A DNA stretch of 64,000 bases from Tubiluchus corallicola (taxonomy: Eukaryota; Priapulida; Priapulimorpha; Priapulimorphida; Tubiluchidae). The stretch lies in NCBI GenBank assembly GCA_030141605.1, contig JAQGDQ010000371.1:1-64000 (forward strand), given 5' to 3'. Shown here piece after piece: positions 34,940 through 46,249 of the stretch. The notes beneath the pieces were generated by a model. That model saw nothing but the letters and a program-made list of their open reading frames with translations. It did no database searches and was not told where the DNA came from. Position 1 is the first letter of the stretch. Each line of letters starts with the position of its first letter. Position numbers and translations under genes: made by a program.

Positions 34940-36860
34940 ATATCTTCCAAGGAACCTTGATTAATAAAAAGCCTGCAGAGATTAGGTATACTTAGCAAGA
35001 AAATTGGCCATTGCATTATGGGTCACAGTATTTCGGTGGGTCACATTGCGTGTGGATCTGAAACCTGACCTACGTGACCGAAAATAGTCATATTGTAAAG
35101 AAACGTTTGAAATCAGTTATTTTAAGTGAAACCTAGAATAAAAAATAAAGCTGTCTATAAAACACGAATTTGATTTGATAACTGCTGTTGAAGTTTTATC
35201 ACTGCAGTGACTGTACCATTCAGAAGTGGCTGTTATGCTCTCTGAAATATGTGACATTCAAGTAATGCAGGTGTCCATTGTTTATAAATTTGAATGAGTT
35301 TGCAGTTATTCAGAAACTTATACTGTACAAGTCTGCAGAAAAATTTTAAGACCACCAGACCACAGCACAGTACTGTTAGAGCGCATGTCATTTTATGGCT
35401 GATGGGTCATGCGTGTGGGTCACGGTATCCGTGAGTCAAGTGGTTAATACGTTACCAAGTGTGACCCATTTCCAGCTCTGGCAGGAGACATAAAAAGAAC
35501 TGAAAAGAGAAACGCTGGAAATTTTGAAAAAAAAAACGTACAACGACTTGAACTCTGAGCTTCTGCACTCGGAAAAGATATATGAGTTATATAATGCATA
35601 TATGCGCATAACACGGACGTGTAATTTATAACTTGAAGTACCGCTAAACTTTAACGTACTGAAAGCTGTATTATTGACCTTAAAAGGAAAGATAAACGAT
35701 TTTACAACTCGTGAATATAAATGTAAATACGCATAAACGACGTTAAACATGAATAGGTTTATGTATAAAATGCCCAGTTCTTAGTCACAAATTCACTGGC
35801 TAGAAAATACAATACAACGGCTTTCGTTTTGATCGAAGAAATTGATTAAACCTTGATGAAGCAACTTTTGAATCATTCCTCACGCTGCATATTATTAAAT
35901 AATAACAAGACATAATAATGACATTAGGATTATTATGAAGCGTTCATTACATTATCATAATGTTTGAAGATCTAAGACAAGCTTTTCCTATTACATAATT
36001 TTCAAAAACGCTCTGTTTTTATTATTACGATCAACTATAGAGTTGGTTTTGATTGAAAAATAAAAACAAGTATATTGCAGTTGATTTTCCTAGTATATAT
36101 ATATGAAACAGCGGTTAATATACCTACGTATTGTACGTCTACACTACATAGCAAAACCCATCCTTTAGGCAAAGACGATAGGTATAATTTTCGCTGTACC
36201 TCTAACACAACAAATGCCCATAGGTTTTCACCATTATTGTTTAGTACACAATGCTGTCACAACAAAATGCTGCTTTTCAACTCTTTGCCCACGAGAAATA
36301 ACAACCTACTGCCAACAATCCCACACATCCGAAATACCTGTTTCGTTCTGCCTGTCCCACGACCTTTGATTTTTTTTTACATAGCCTCAATAAGGCGCCA
36401 GAAAAAACCGCACGTTGGGTAAACAATGAATATATTTGCATACGATTTCGTGCATGTTTTATTGCGCGTATATGCAAGAGTTACTACTTAGTTTTGTGTG
36501 TACACCTGAGAGCGAATTGTGAATGATTATACCTGTTTAGTGATGTCTGTACCGTGACTGCATCGTCATGCATATTCCGCTTATATGTAAAACACGTATC
36601 GCACCACTGCACCTGTTCGACTGTTTAATTTTCCATACAATTTATGCCAATTAGCACCTTTGCCAACTGTCCACGGTATCAGAAATGGTACGCAAAACGA
36701 AGGTACTTCTCAAACTGCTCAAACTGTCGCTATTGTGTACATACTTATGTAAGTGTATACAACACACACACACACGCACACGCAACCATTGCATAGTAAT
36801 CCAACATAATTCCTGATGCGCATTAACCCATGAAAAATAAGTGAATACTGTCTACTGTGC
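34940..36860. other. No gene found
   Basis: AT-rich, with GGGTCAC motifs at about 35019-35075 and 35400-35430, and an (AC)n run at 36762-36783. Open frames near 36075-36422 lack any support. Confidence 0.4.
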
Positions 36861-36870
36861 CAGTTTAAAA

Positions 36871-36888
36871 GGGGGCGGGTTTATAAAA
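36871..36888 (+). promoter_or_regulatory. GC box next to TATA box
   Basis: GGGGGCGGG (36871-36879) is followed after one base by TTATAAAA (36881-36888), a classic core-promoter arrangement. No gene is evident downstream; an ATG 24 bp after the TATA box starts a 20-codon hydrophobic frame but is too close to be translated from this promoter. Confidence 0.25.
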
Positions 36889-37180
36889 ACTCACTCCTTT
36901 TATCGGCAAGCATGCGTTTTTCACTGGTCGCTTTGAAATTTATCTTTTTGGCGAGTTCCTTCAAGAGGGATTAGGAAATAGACGTCTGACTGGGAAAATA
37001 AACAATGAACTCTGCACTAATACTAAAATCAGTTTTTGTTTCGACTAGCACGACCACTCTCACCTTCAACAATCGGCTCAAGCGTAGGAATATTGGCAAC
37101 AAAATTAAATAATCTTTCTTTATATAAAGTTGCTAGCAAATTAAAATCAAATCTTTATATCGTTATAATATAAGTAGATA

Positions 37181-37690
37181 GAACTAGGCCAAATCACGTT
37201 GAAAACACCGGTTCTCGTCTGATCACCGAAGTTGAGCAACGTAGAGCCTGGTTAGTGCTTGGATGGGTGACCGCCTAGGAATACAGGTGCTGTAGGTCGT
37301 AGGCTGTAGGTGCCCACACTGTATCTCGACACTAGCGAAGGAGCTGTACAAGCAGCCAACGGCTAGAGGGCGGAGGAGGTCAAGTGATCCAACGGCCATG
37401 TGTAGAGGAGTAAACCTTCCAAATCAGGAGTGGAGCCCCGAAGGCGGACCAGTGCAGCATGCTCAGCGCAGTGCAGTGCAGCTCCTGCAGCCAACCTGGT
37501 GCCAAACGTATCGCTCAGCTTTCCTTTGGACTACACCAGGGAGGAAGAGAGGGGGTTCCTGCGGTCTGGGCAACTTGGGGACATCCATACACCTTGCTCA
37601 GGTGTGCGCCCTGGAGACGTTCAAGGATCGGACTCTCTTGGCGCACATTCCATTGTCTTCCGAGACAAAAGAATGCCAACAACAACAACC
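37181..37690 (+). mobile_element. Full-length 5S-rRNA-derived SINE, 510 bp
   Basis: An 11-bp target duplication, ATAAGTAGATA, lies at 37170-37180 and 37691-37701. The first ~115 bp (37181-37295) are 5S rRNA-like: CACCGGTTCTCGTCTGATCA, then CTTGGATGGGTGACCGCCTA and TACAGGTGCTGTAGG. The box A, intermediate element and box C of the 5S internal promoter are largely kept. A ~380-bp unrelated GC-rich body follows and ends in a short (CAA)n tail. This is the SINE3 type of organisation. The clear target duplication points to a fairly recent insertion. It is not a functional 5S gene, because the first ~20 bases are diverged. Confidence 0.9.
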
Positions 37691-37709
37691 ATAAGTAGAT
37701 AAATAGTGG

Positions 37710-39510
37710 TACAGTTTTTACTTTTTTTCATTTTACAACCCAAAAATCATATTCACTTGCACGCGAGGGTCGAGTTTTACGTTGGCTTTTTAAATCAGAT
37801 AATACGTGCCAACGTATCGGTAAAATAGCAAGGTGGCAACTCAAACGCTTTGCCACTAAAGGTCAAAAGCACGACATCAGCAATGACAAAATATGTAATT
37901 ACGATATATTAAAGACACTTTCAACTTCAGATCTTTTTACACAGATCACCCTAAAGTGCCCTCAAAGAGAGTGACTGAAGTTAGACACTTAAGAAATATA
38001 AATATTGGTATACGTCATAAATGAATTTTCTACTGGTAATATGCCAAGCCAACTCTATTATTTAACTTATTGTCCTCGCTAATGCAGTGGTTTTGCTCGA
38101 TTACGTGGGACTTTCGGTCAATACTAGTCGTCCAGCAGTAAAATGGACATGAAATCGTACGTGTGCAATGGTCATCCAACTTTGACAGAGGCTTTCAAAG
38201 ATTGCATAAAAACCTGTTAGCTGATCACTTAGTGCAATTCTTAGTGATCACGTATGTAGCAGTCTTAATCAGTGTTGTACTAATAAATACAGTTTAAATC
38301 AAAAAGTCTTCGAGGAGCCAAAATTGAGATTAGAGAGGAAAGTTTGTTGATAACAAGTTTCTGTTGATAACAAGATCTGGAAGGTGGCTATCTTTGGGCA
38401 AATCTAATACTTGTTATGCTAGTAACGATACAGGTTATTAACGATTGCGCGTGTGCTTCGCCTAAAATCGAACCATATAAACACATTATAACCATAATAT
38501 GCCAGCTGCTTTAATTTTGTTTACATAATGAGGCAATGCAAAGCAGCTGTGCATTTTTCAATACACAAGCGTATAATTACGAGTGTTTTACACTCGTTTT
38601 TCAACTACTAATTTTAACACAATTGCCTACTCATTAAAATAAAATAGCTGATAAAGCATGCAAGCAATATATTTACATACTATTACGTACACTGTAAAAT
38701 ACCTAAAAAGTAAACGTCCCTACAACTTCGTTGTTTTTACAATGTGGACTCAGTTTACGCATAATGCATTTGTAAGCATCTATCACGCCGTCTTCCCAAG
38801 TGAACATGGCAAGCAGCTTTGCAACTACGTGAAACTAAATATGTTTAGTCACAATAAAATGGTAGAAATGTAGGAAAAATTTTGTAAGCAATGCACCTCT
38901 CTCAAGTTCTTAGTGAGTTTACGCAAATGAATTTTTGAAGTAAAACTGAAGACTAAAACGGTAATGAGCATAATCGCCCGACTGAATCCATTGAATGGGG
39001 CTAGACAAAGCAGCTATTAAAGCTAGCAGCGCTTTGGTGACAACAGTCGCGAAAAATCGCCAATTAATTTTGCCAGCGAAGACAAAAATGCAAATTTGCT
39101 CCTGTTTGCAGCTCAAGCCTATAGAAAAATGCACGTGGAAACCTATGAATAGCCTCATATGTACAAAGCATGTCTAGACAGACTGCGACCTACTTAGCTC
39201 ACTCTATGCATAAATGCTGTGTCAAATGGCAAATCGCTAAACCAGAAAAATGCATAGGCATTCAGCTAATTTGGTTCCTGCGCCTATATTCAAGGCTGCT
39301 GATGACCTAGGGCCACCACCACTTACCAAGATCAGCAGGCCTTCCTTGCCCATATTCATGTTACCTGCACCTGCCAGACAGATGTTATTTAAATAGTTTT
39401 TTTATTGTTCAAGGTCAACGCAAAAAAATCACCGCAGAGTGGGTTGGACTGCAAATTTCTATTACGATGATTCTTAGACGTAAGGCACACTATAATGACA
39501 CAGTTATTAT
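37710..39510. other. No gene found
   Basis: AT-rich intergenic sequence without supported exons or delimited repeats. Confidence 0.4.
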
Positions 39511-39516
39511 TGCTTC

Positions 39517-39665
39517 TATACAGCGCTTCTACAAACAATACACTTTCTACTTATGAATGTAAGCAGTAGTATTGTGGTCTGCATGATGTTGATGTCGTAT
39601 ACCAGAACTCTACTACTGCTCACAATCAAAATTAGAAAGTGCATTGTTTGTAGAAGCCTGGTATA
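39517..39665. mobile_element. Fold-back element, ~150 bp
   Basis: Left arm TATACAGCGCTTCTACAAAC pairs with right arm GTTTGTAGAAGCCTGGTATA. Pairing continues inward through ACACTTTCTA and GCAGTAGTA, giving arms of about 60 bp with roughly 80% pairing and a loop of about 30 nt. It may be a MITE; a stem-loop RNA source is an alternative. Confidence 0.7.
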
Positions 39666-40068
39666 GAACGCATTTAACAGAGAACTTCAGGTGTCACGAA
39701 TGTCAAAAAATAAATGCGTTTAAAAGCAAACTTGAGCCTAAACAGTATAGTTTAAACTGTTAAAAATTGATAGAGATATTTAGCGTTTCCAATCATGCAA
39801 AAAATTGGACGAGCAACAGTTACCAACTTCCAGAAAGAGGTTACGTTTTTCGATAAACCTATACACTAAGTGGAAACTCAGTTTCAGCAGACAGAAGTAC
39901 TGCTCTTGTTACATTTTGTCTTTAGTGCTGAAGTTTACTGTTTTCTGAAATTTTATTTTACTGTAGTTTTGCATGATGTCTCATTTCATTAAGGACTATT
40001 CGATGTTATGCAGACTGTGAGAAACTTGTAATGTAATAGCTTGAATGCCTGAGGCTGTAACCACACTA

Positions 40069-40082
40069 ATATTAATAATAAT

Positions 40083-40120
<38 letters not shown>

Positions 40121-40265
40121 GTAACAATAACAATAACAATACTACTGCTGCTGCTGTCGCCGCTGTTACTGCTAGTGCTGCTACTACTACTATTACGACT
40201 ACTACTACTACTACTAATAATAATAATATAATAATAATAATAGTAATAATTAATAATAATATAAT
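40069..40265. repeat. Compound triplet microsatellite
   Basis: (AAT)n, then ACAATA units, CTG/CTA triplets, (ACT)n and again (AAT)n. Open frames through it are poly-Asn/Thr/Ala or Tyr/Ile/Ser by-products. Confidence 0.95.
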
Positions 40266-40269
40266 CCAA

Positions 40270-43200
40270 ATATTGTTCTAAAAGCTCAAGAAGGATTTCC
40301 TTCTCGTCATTTTCATTTCATAAATTCAGATTTCAATATTTTTAATTTAAATTTGCAAAAATCAGACTCGTACCAACTACTTACATTCGTAAGTTAAACG
40401 CTTGTCTGCCTACCTGTACGTTTGTTCGTCTGCCTGTCTGTCCGCTTGTACAGATAATAATTCATAGACGAGTTTCAATTACACCAAATACAATTACAGT
40501 TTACTTCAAACACGATATTTTCCTTTCATGCCAAGCACTTGTCGCGCGATAATAAGCTCTAAAAAATACGAGCCCAACTTGCTACTGGGCAGAGATTATA
40601 TTATTCCATGCATACCCAACCCTGGAAAAACTCGTTGAGAGATCCCGAACGAACCAGACATAACCCTTTCACCCCGAGGTAATATTCACGAGGAGACAAA
40701 GAGAGAAAAAAACATAAAAAATACACAAGGCATATAATCTAGATGTGCAATTTTCCAAACCTGACTGCCTACGCAACTGGTCAACTGCACGCTAAACACA
40801 TAACTCACATAAACGACCGTGACACATACGAGTGAAAAAAATATAAGGTTTGCCCAAATGCCCGAAAAAACATTCTTGGATCAGTGGCAAGTTAAATTGG
40901 AAAGCCAAATTTCTGATTAAGAACATAGTTAGAGGATTTTAATAGGTTCAAGCCTCGTTACCAACACTAACAAATCAGCGTGGAAGGATTCATTAATGCC
41001 CTTATATATAATGTATTATGGCCATGTATATATAATGTATAATATATAATGTATATATATTATATTATGCCCAAAAAATATATTAAAAGACGGATACTTC
41101 GGAACCCATTTCAAGCTCCTTCATGGCCCCGAAAATAAATGTGTTACTGTTTTTTTGAAACAAGAAAGTAAACAAGTCTATAATCTTTGTTTTGTTAGTT
41201 ATAGAGGAAGTTATAAAATTCTGTTTGAACAATACCCCCAACTTTTAAGTCACCATTTTCTGATTCATCGCAATTTTAATTACGGTTAATTACTTAACGT
41301 AGACGCTCACTCGGAACTTGGTCAAAAATTGTTTGCTACGTCACGGCTTACTGTAAAACTTATACGTCTTATCTTGCAGATCTTGGCGTCAAAAAACGGT
41401 AAGGCAATATTCATATGCACAAGAAAATTTATAACACTTTTTATACATATGTAAATTTTTAACAAATACGAACTTTAGTAACCTGAATATGTAATTATAT
41501 CCAATTTCACGCATCCAAGTTTGTGAGTAAACCAGCTTTTCATTCAAGATCATTGAACTGTGACCTTGACCTATGACCTTGAGGCGTAAAATGTTTTCAA
41601 GCACCATCCTCTCTATCCATTGTCCAACTTGGTCATATTTTGATTGTTTTCGAGATGTTTTAGTGTTATCGGGAAATTTGTGTGATTTTCACATCGCATC
41701 CGCTGATCTCAGTACTTAGCTAAACACTGTATTTGTTCTTTTTAGAAAGGTCCTATTCAATTCAATAGATTTATTTTCCAATAAACAAATACTTATGCAT
41801 TACAAGTACATTGATAATCAATTTTTTGTTAATACCAAATTGAGATATAATTCATGAATTCTGCGCTAGAGACTTAAGAAGCTAGGTTATGTTAGGCCAT
41901 TAGAAATAGTAGCGAGAAAAATAACAACATAGTTATTACTAATGGTTAGTGAGTTCCAGTGGGCGTTAGTGGTATTTTATAAATACGATGTGAACTGATG
42001 TACGCTACAGAGAAATGATAAATGTTTTAACACATTCGCTAAGCACTTGTGTTCTATCTTTGGTTAATATAAAAATTTTTATTCCGCGACCTGAATCCTT
42101 GTTTTTCCGCCTCAATATGTGGCAGGCCTACACATGCGGTGCCTGTTTATGATAAATGCAAATTTCATTATTCTTCGCGTCCTCATTTGCCTTTAAGACT
42201 ACCTCTCTGCACAGGCACTATGCTCTTTATATTTTCTCCAATACAAATTGTAGGTTGTGGCTAAGTGTGCGGAGATTTAGTCTGTGTATATATTCTTCAT
42301 TTTTCATTTTATATTTTCAAATTATATTCTGATACTGAAGATGTGACTGCAGTCGCCATTTTGAGTTTGCTTTTAATGAAATCATGGCAAGGTAGTTCGT
42401 GTAATGCCATCAAGGGACATTAAAACATCATGCAGCCTTATAATACGAAATGACTTCAGGAGAGATTTATAGTGAAGTCTCCCTCAAGTTGATTTATTAT
42501 AACACGGGAGTTCAGTTCAAGCCAAAGCCCACGTACAGTTTACCCGCCGCCAGACTGCGCTTGTGTGTCTGTCTGGCTTCATCGAACACGACCGTCCACG
42601 GCTTCTTTGGTCCACTGAAATTGACCAACAATCACGACGCGGTTAACGAACTTCCTTTGTTAGTAATTATTCGCTATAGGTCTCTTGATTTCCCCCACAC
42701 AGAGGAAACTCAATCTAAACTAAATGAAAATAAAAGCTGGTATACAGATCATGGAATGCCATTACTGTCGAAACCCTCTGTCTGTCCCTGTCATCATTCG
42801 TAATGCTAGGTACAGATGCAGGGTTTTGAGAAAGCTAGCAGTGGTTTTTCTTTCTCCGGCTGTAATGCGATTCCACGCGGTAATGAAGTCGCTAGCGCGG
42901 CTTCGACGACAGGTCTCTTGTCCCTGAAGAACAGGAAATATGGTTTAATTGCATCAGAGGTCTTCTGTTTCACTCATTTATTTCTTCTTGTTCAAACAAA
43001 TGCAGAATTCGGGTCTGAAGCAAAATGCAAGCCGACATTTGACAAAATTAGGAAACAGACAGGTTCTCTGATTTTGCGCTAAAATAATGGGTTTTTTTCT
43101 TATTAATGATAGAACAACGTCCATTTTAATTATTAGTGCGCGCTGCAACCCAATCAAGTCGACTGCCATTACTTACGGATAAATGTTCAGAATTCGTACA

Positions 43201-43570
43201 GGGAAACCCAGTCAATGGTATGCAACCTTCTACTCTACCGGTGAGGTTTTGCTGCTCTTGAAGCCAACTCCTACCCCACCCCATCCCACCCCCACCCCCA
43301 CATGTTTTTGCATAAAGACGTTAAAAGAAATTTCTACAATTTTTTACAGTTGGGCAGCGTTACCGAAATTGCGTTCACAGCACTGAGGCACTCAGTCCAT
43401 ACATGGCAAATGCTCTGCAGCTATATATTTTGTTAGATTACTCCCTGGGCGGGACGGAGAGTTCATGCTTACCAGTTCGTCAAAAAGCTTGAGGGACATA
43501 ACTACCCTTGTACTAGTTAAATATTTAAGACAAAATGGCGCTTCGCTGTTTTTAGTTTTATAACTAAAAT
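40270..43570. other. No well-supported gene
   Basis: Includes a TA-rich palindromic patch (41000-41070), a LINE-type end with TTCAATTCAATAG plus TTTATTTTCC (41757-41785), and a CpG-richer region (about 42530-42930) with overlapping open frames, the longest 117 codons on plus at 42450-42803. Codon content is not convincing and no splice sites frame it. A (CCCCA)n-like run lies at 43268-43300. Confidence 0.4.
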
Positions 43571-43578
43571 TCATTTAA

Positions 43579-44035
43579 CCCTTTCATACCCGTTGTATCC
43601 CATGGGATACGAGAATATTTTCTGCCTTTAAAATTAATAAAATTTTAAAAATGACAGTTATTTGATCTGTTAATAGTTATTTTGATTTAAGTCAATAACA
43701 ATAGACTAAAAATTGTGATAAAATGGCAAAGTAAAAAATCTACACAGCATAAAAAACTGCGCAAGGTACAGTACTTTAGAGACGACTTTGTACAGATCAG
43801 CACAGTATGTATACTAAATGTCTTAAATACTTTAAAAAATTATCAGCAGTTGCAAAATGAAGCACATTTTATGCTTCCATTGAATCCCAATGTATCCCGT
43901 GAGACACAGGCTATATTCAGCACGCGGGCACAGGTAGAAAAAATAATTATTATGGGTAAGCAAGATGGATATACTGAACAAAAGTACCAAGCCAAAAATT
44001 TTTTCTTATTAAAAAATAATTTGGGACTGAAAGGG
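43579..44035. mobile_element. piggyBac-type MITE, 457 bp
   Basis: TTAA flanks both ends (43575-43578 and 44036-44039). The left end is CCCTTTCATACCC and the right end complemented is CCCTTTCAGTCCC. A TTAA target plus a CCCTTT start is characteristic of piggyBac elements. The interior is AT-rich, with GTATCCCATGGGATAC near the left and a related TGTATCCCGTGAGACAC near the right. No transposase remains. Confidence 0.9.
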
Positions 44036-44707
44036 TTAAATGCGATCCCTTGCTCATTGCAATGTTAAATAGAAGCGTTTCACGTTTTGAACTGTTTGTG
44101 AATTCTGCAGTAGAAGCTTTCGAGCCTCTCCAAATATGTAAAAGATGAAGTTCAGGATTGATCGAGTACGCCAAGAAACGCCAGAATACTCCTGGTAAAA
44201 ACAAAGGTAAGGCCTCCTATTGTGGCAAAACACACAATAAAGGAAGTATACTGACGCATCTTAGGTTCCAAAACTTATAGAACGAAACACGGCCATTGCT
44301 GAATAAGGATGTTTCAAGTGAACAAATAATAGGTCTCGTTAAACGCGAATTCGCGTTGAATCTAAAACATTATTCCACAGGCTGTGCACGACAGCGAAAG
44401 ACGGGCGGATCAAGTTTCCAAACTAATGGGATACCTGAGCTCAATGCAGTCAATGCCAATAGAACTTGCCCACAAATGCCTAATTAGATCAAAACAAAAT
44501 AATGGCGTTTAACAATCTGTGCGCACAACACCGAATTCACAGATTCCCCGGTTATAAGAAACGAGCGAAGACGCGTTTATTTCAGTACATCTCAGGATTT
44601 TCAGCACATGTGCTATTTGACTTATCCAAACTAGTAGATGGAGGGTAGAAACCAAGGTTTCGTCCTTTTTTATAGCTATTACTAGTAACTTGTAACTTTT
44701 ACTCCTA

Positions 44708-44769
44708 ACTCTCTCTCTCTTTCCCTCCCTCCCCTCTCTCTCTTTCTCCTCTCTCTCTCTCTCTTTCTC

Positions 44770-44816
<47 letters not shown>

Positions 44817-44875
44817 TCTCTCTTTCTCCTCTCTCTCTTCTCCCTTCCCCTCTCTGTCCCCTCTCTCTGCCCTCC

Positions 44876-44918
<43 letters not shown>

Positions 44919-45003
44919 TCTCTCTTTCTCCTCTCTCTCTTTCTCCCTTCCCCTCTCTGTCCCCTCTCTCTGCCCTCCCCTTCTCTCTTTCTCCCTCTCT
45001 GAC
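44708..45003. repeat. Polypyrimidine (CT)n tract, ~295 bp
   Basis: Almost pure C/T on the plus strand. Two copies of a unit around CTCTGTCCCCTCTCTCTGCC lie 103 bp apart (near 44851 and 44954), so the tract partly grew by block duplication. Mirror-symmetrical CT runs of this length can form triplex DNA. The Arg/Glu-rich frame on the minus strand is a by-product. Confidence 0.95.
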
Positions 45004-45009
45004 TATCCT

Positions 45010-46030
45010 TAGTAATTTATTAGTTATAGAAAACGTAGGTAACGAAATAAGGTTTCTAACAAACATTTGTACTAGGTTCTATTAAATTTTAAAATGAACT
45101 TTATAGCTTAAACATAGTAAGACTACGAGAGCACCTGCTGCCCGAGCACATTGAGCTCATAGATGTCTCGTGCGTGGGTCAAGCTTTTATACATTCCTCT
45201 CAACAGAGGGCACTACACAATCAACAAGGTAAACAAGTAATCAAAACGAGCTCGTGGTGATAATGGTTCTAAAACAGCAAATTTTGGCCGTGGTACGCAG
45301 AAGAGAATGAAAGTTTCCTGCAAAGGTATATAACATGGCAACGTAAATAATATTAGAAATGTGTTTTGCTATAGCGACCTTAGTTGCAAGGCCTTAAATG
45401 AGGCTGTCGCGGTAGAGGTTGGAACAAAAATTAGGCACATCGCAAAATTGACATTGGTTATTATGGGCAGACAGTACAGTTGTTAAGAGTTCATTACGTT
45501 GATCCAATATGCGATTGGTATAAACGCGAAAATTATTGACGAGTGCAGGGAGTAGAAGAATGAACTGTTAGTATCACGTAAACAATAAAGGTCTCTAATG
45601 AAGCTCTTACTAATATGACAGGTATTAAAGTAAAGCCCATTCAGAATGTGAAATAGTTTGTCTAGAACCACAAAAACATGAACCTAAATTAACGTTTACC
45701 ATAAAATTTACAATTTTGAAGTGTAAAGGCAGGTGGTTAGTGTACTCATGAATATTAATACTGCCTATAACAATTAAATCACTTCCCTGCACCCTAGTAG
45801 ACAGTCACTGTTATAAATAGGTTAACTTGCCAGTTCTCCAGGCAAGTTTTAAGATGCAAATGGGTTTCAAGGGATGGTTTATCCTTTTTGTTTCAAAATA
45901 AAAGAATTACGAAAATACAAAATGAGCTGGCCACAAATTAAACAATGTATGGATTGACAGGAAGTGTCCTCACAATTTTCAACTTGGCCTTTGGTCATCA
46001 GTTTCTAGAACTAAGCAGGCATTAAATTCT
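45010..46030. other. No gene established
   Basis: Unique AT-rich sequence upstream of the X-box cluster. A minus-strand ATG at 45996-45998 opens a 39-codon frame with a Cys-rich part (CEDTSCQSIHCLICGQL), about 95 bp from the first X-box. It has no splice or homology support. Confidence 0.3.
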
Positions 46031-46043
46031 ACCGAGGTGTGAG

Positions 46044-46136
46044 ATTGGTTAATTAAACTGGCAAACTACTTACATAATACCTGCATTAATGAGTTACTAT
46101 GGCAACGGGATGCTAGTAATGAGATACCATGGCAAT
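46044..46136. promoter_or_regulatory. CCAAT box plus two RFX X-box motifs
   Basis: ATTGG at 46044-46048 is an inverted CCAAT box. GTTACTATGGCAAC at 46093-46106 matches the palindromic RFX X-box fully. GATACCATGGCAAT at 46123-46136 is a close second copy 30 bp on, and the surrounding AATGAG...TATGGCAA context is also duplicated. X-boxes close to a start codon are known hallmarks of ciliary genes. Here an ATG lies 21 bp after the second box on plus, and another about 95 bp away on minus. Confidence 0.5.
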
Positions 46137-46157
46137 AGTCATCACACGGAAGCTGAC

Positions 46158-46243
46158 ATGGCGTGGGACGAAATCAATTTTTTCCAAAACGCGGACATTG
46201 CGCTGGCTTTCGGAAACGGCTTCGCATTTTCCACGTGTCGAGC
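46158..46243 (+). CDS. Possible first coding exon downstream of X-boxes
   Basis: ATGG at 46158 has G at -3 and +4. The frame reads MAWDEINFFQNADIALAFGN, continues 8 codons and reaches GAGC|GTGAGA, a good donor, just before an in-frame TGA. The exon would end with two bases of a codon. It is GC-richer than its surroundings. The donor phase fits the candidate exon at 53661-53734. I do not recognise the peptide. Without transcript data this is a hypothesis resting on the promoter motifs and splice phase. Confidence 0.3.
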
Positions 46244-46249
46244 GTGAGA

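Noticed and set aside
36912-36974. Short secreted peptide starting MRFSLVALKF after the TATA box
   Set aside because: Only 20 codons, and the ATG is too close to the TATA box to be transcribed from it.
37181-37295. Functional 5S rRNA gene
   Set aside because: The first ~20 bases are diverged, there is no terminator after position ~120, and the unit continues into a SINE body bounded by a target duplication.
37398-37702. Three overlapping frames of 80-98 codons
   Set aside because: They lie wholly inside the 5S-headed SINE and overlap in different frames; the GC-rich body explains the absence of stops.
40045-40281. Poly-Asn/Thr/Ala protein
   Set aside because: It is the compound triplet microsatellite read in frame.
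42450-43082. Plus-strand frames of 117 and 88 codons in a CpG-richer region
   Set aside because: Overlapping frames of similar length, no splice signals framing them and no recognisable domain.
44509-45066. 185-codon Arg/Glu-rich frame, the longest in the window
   Set aside because: It is the antisense reading of the (CT)n tract; low-complexity GA repeats rarely contain stops.
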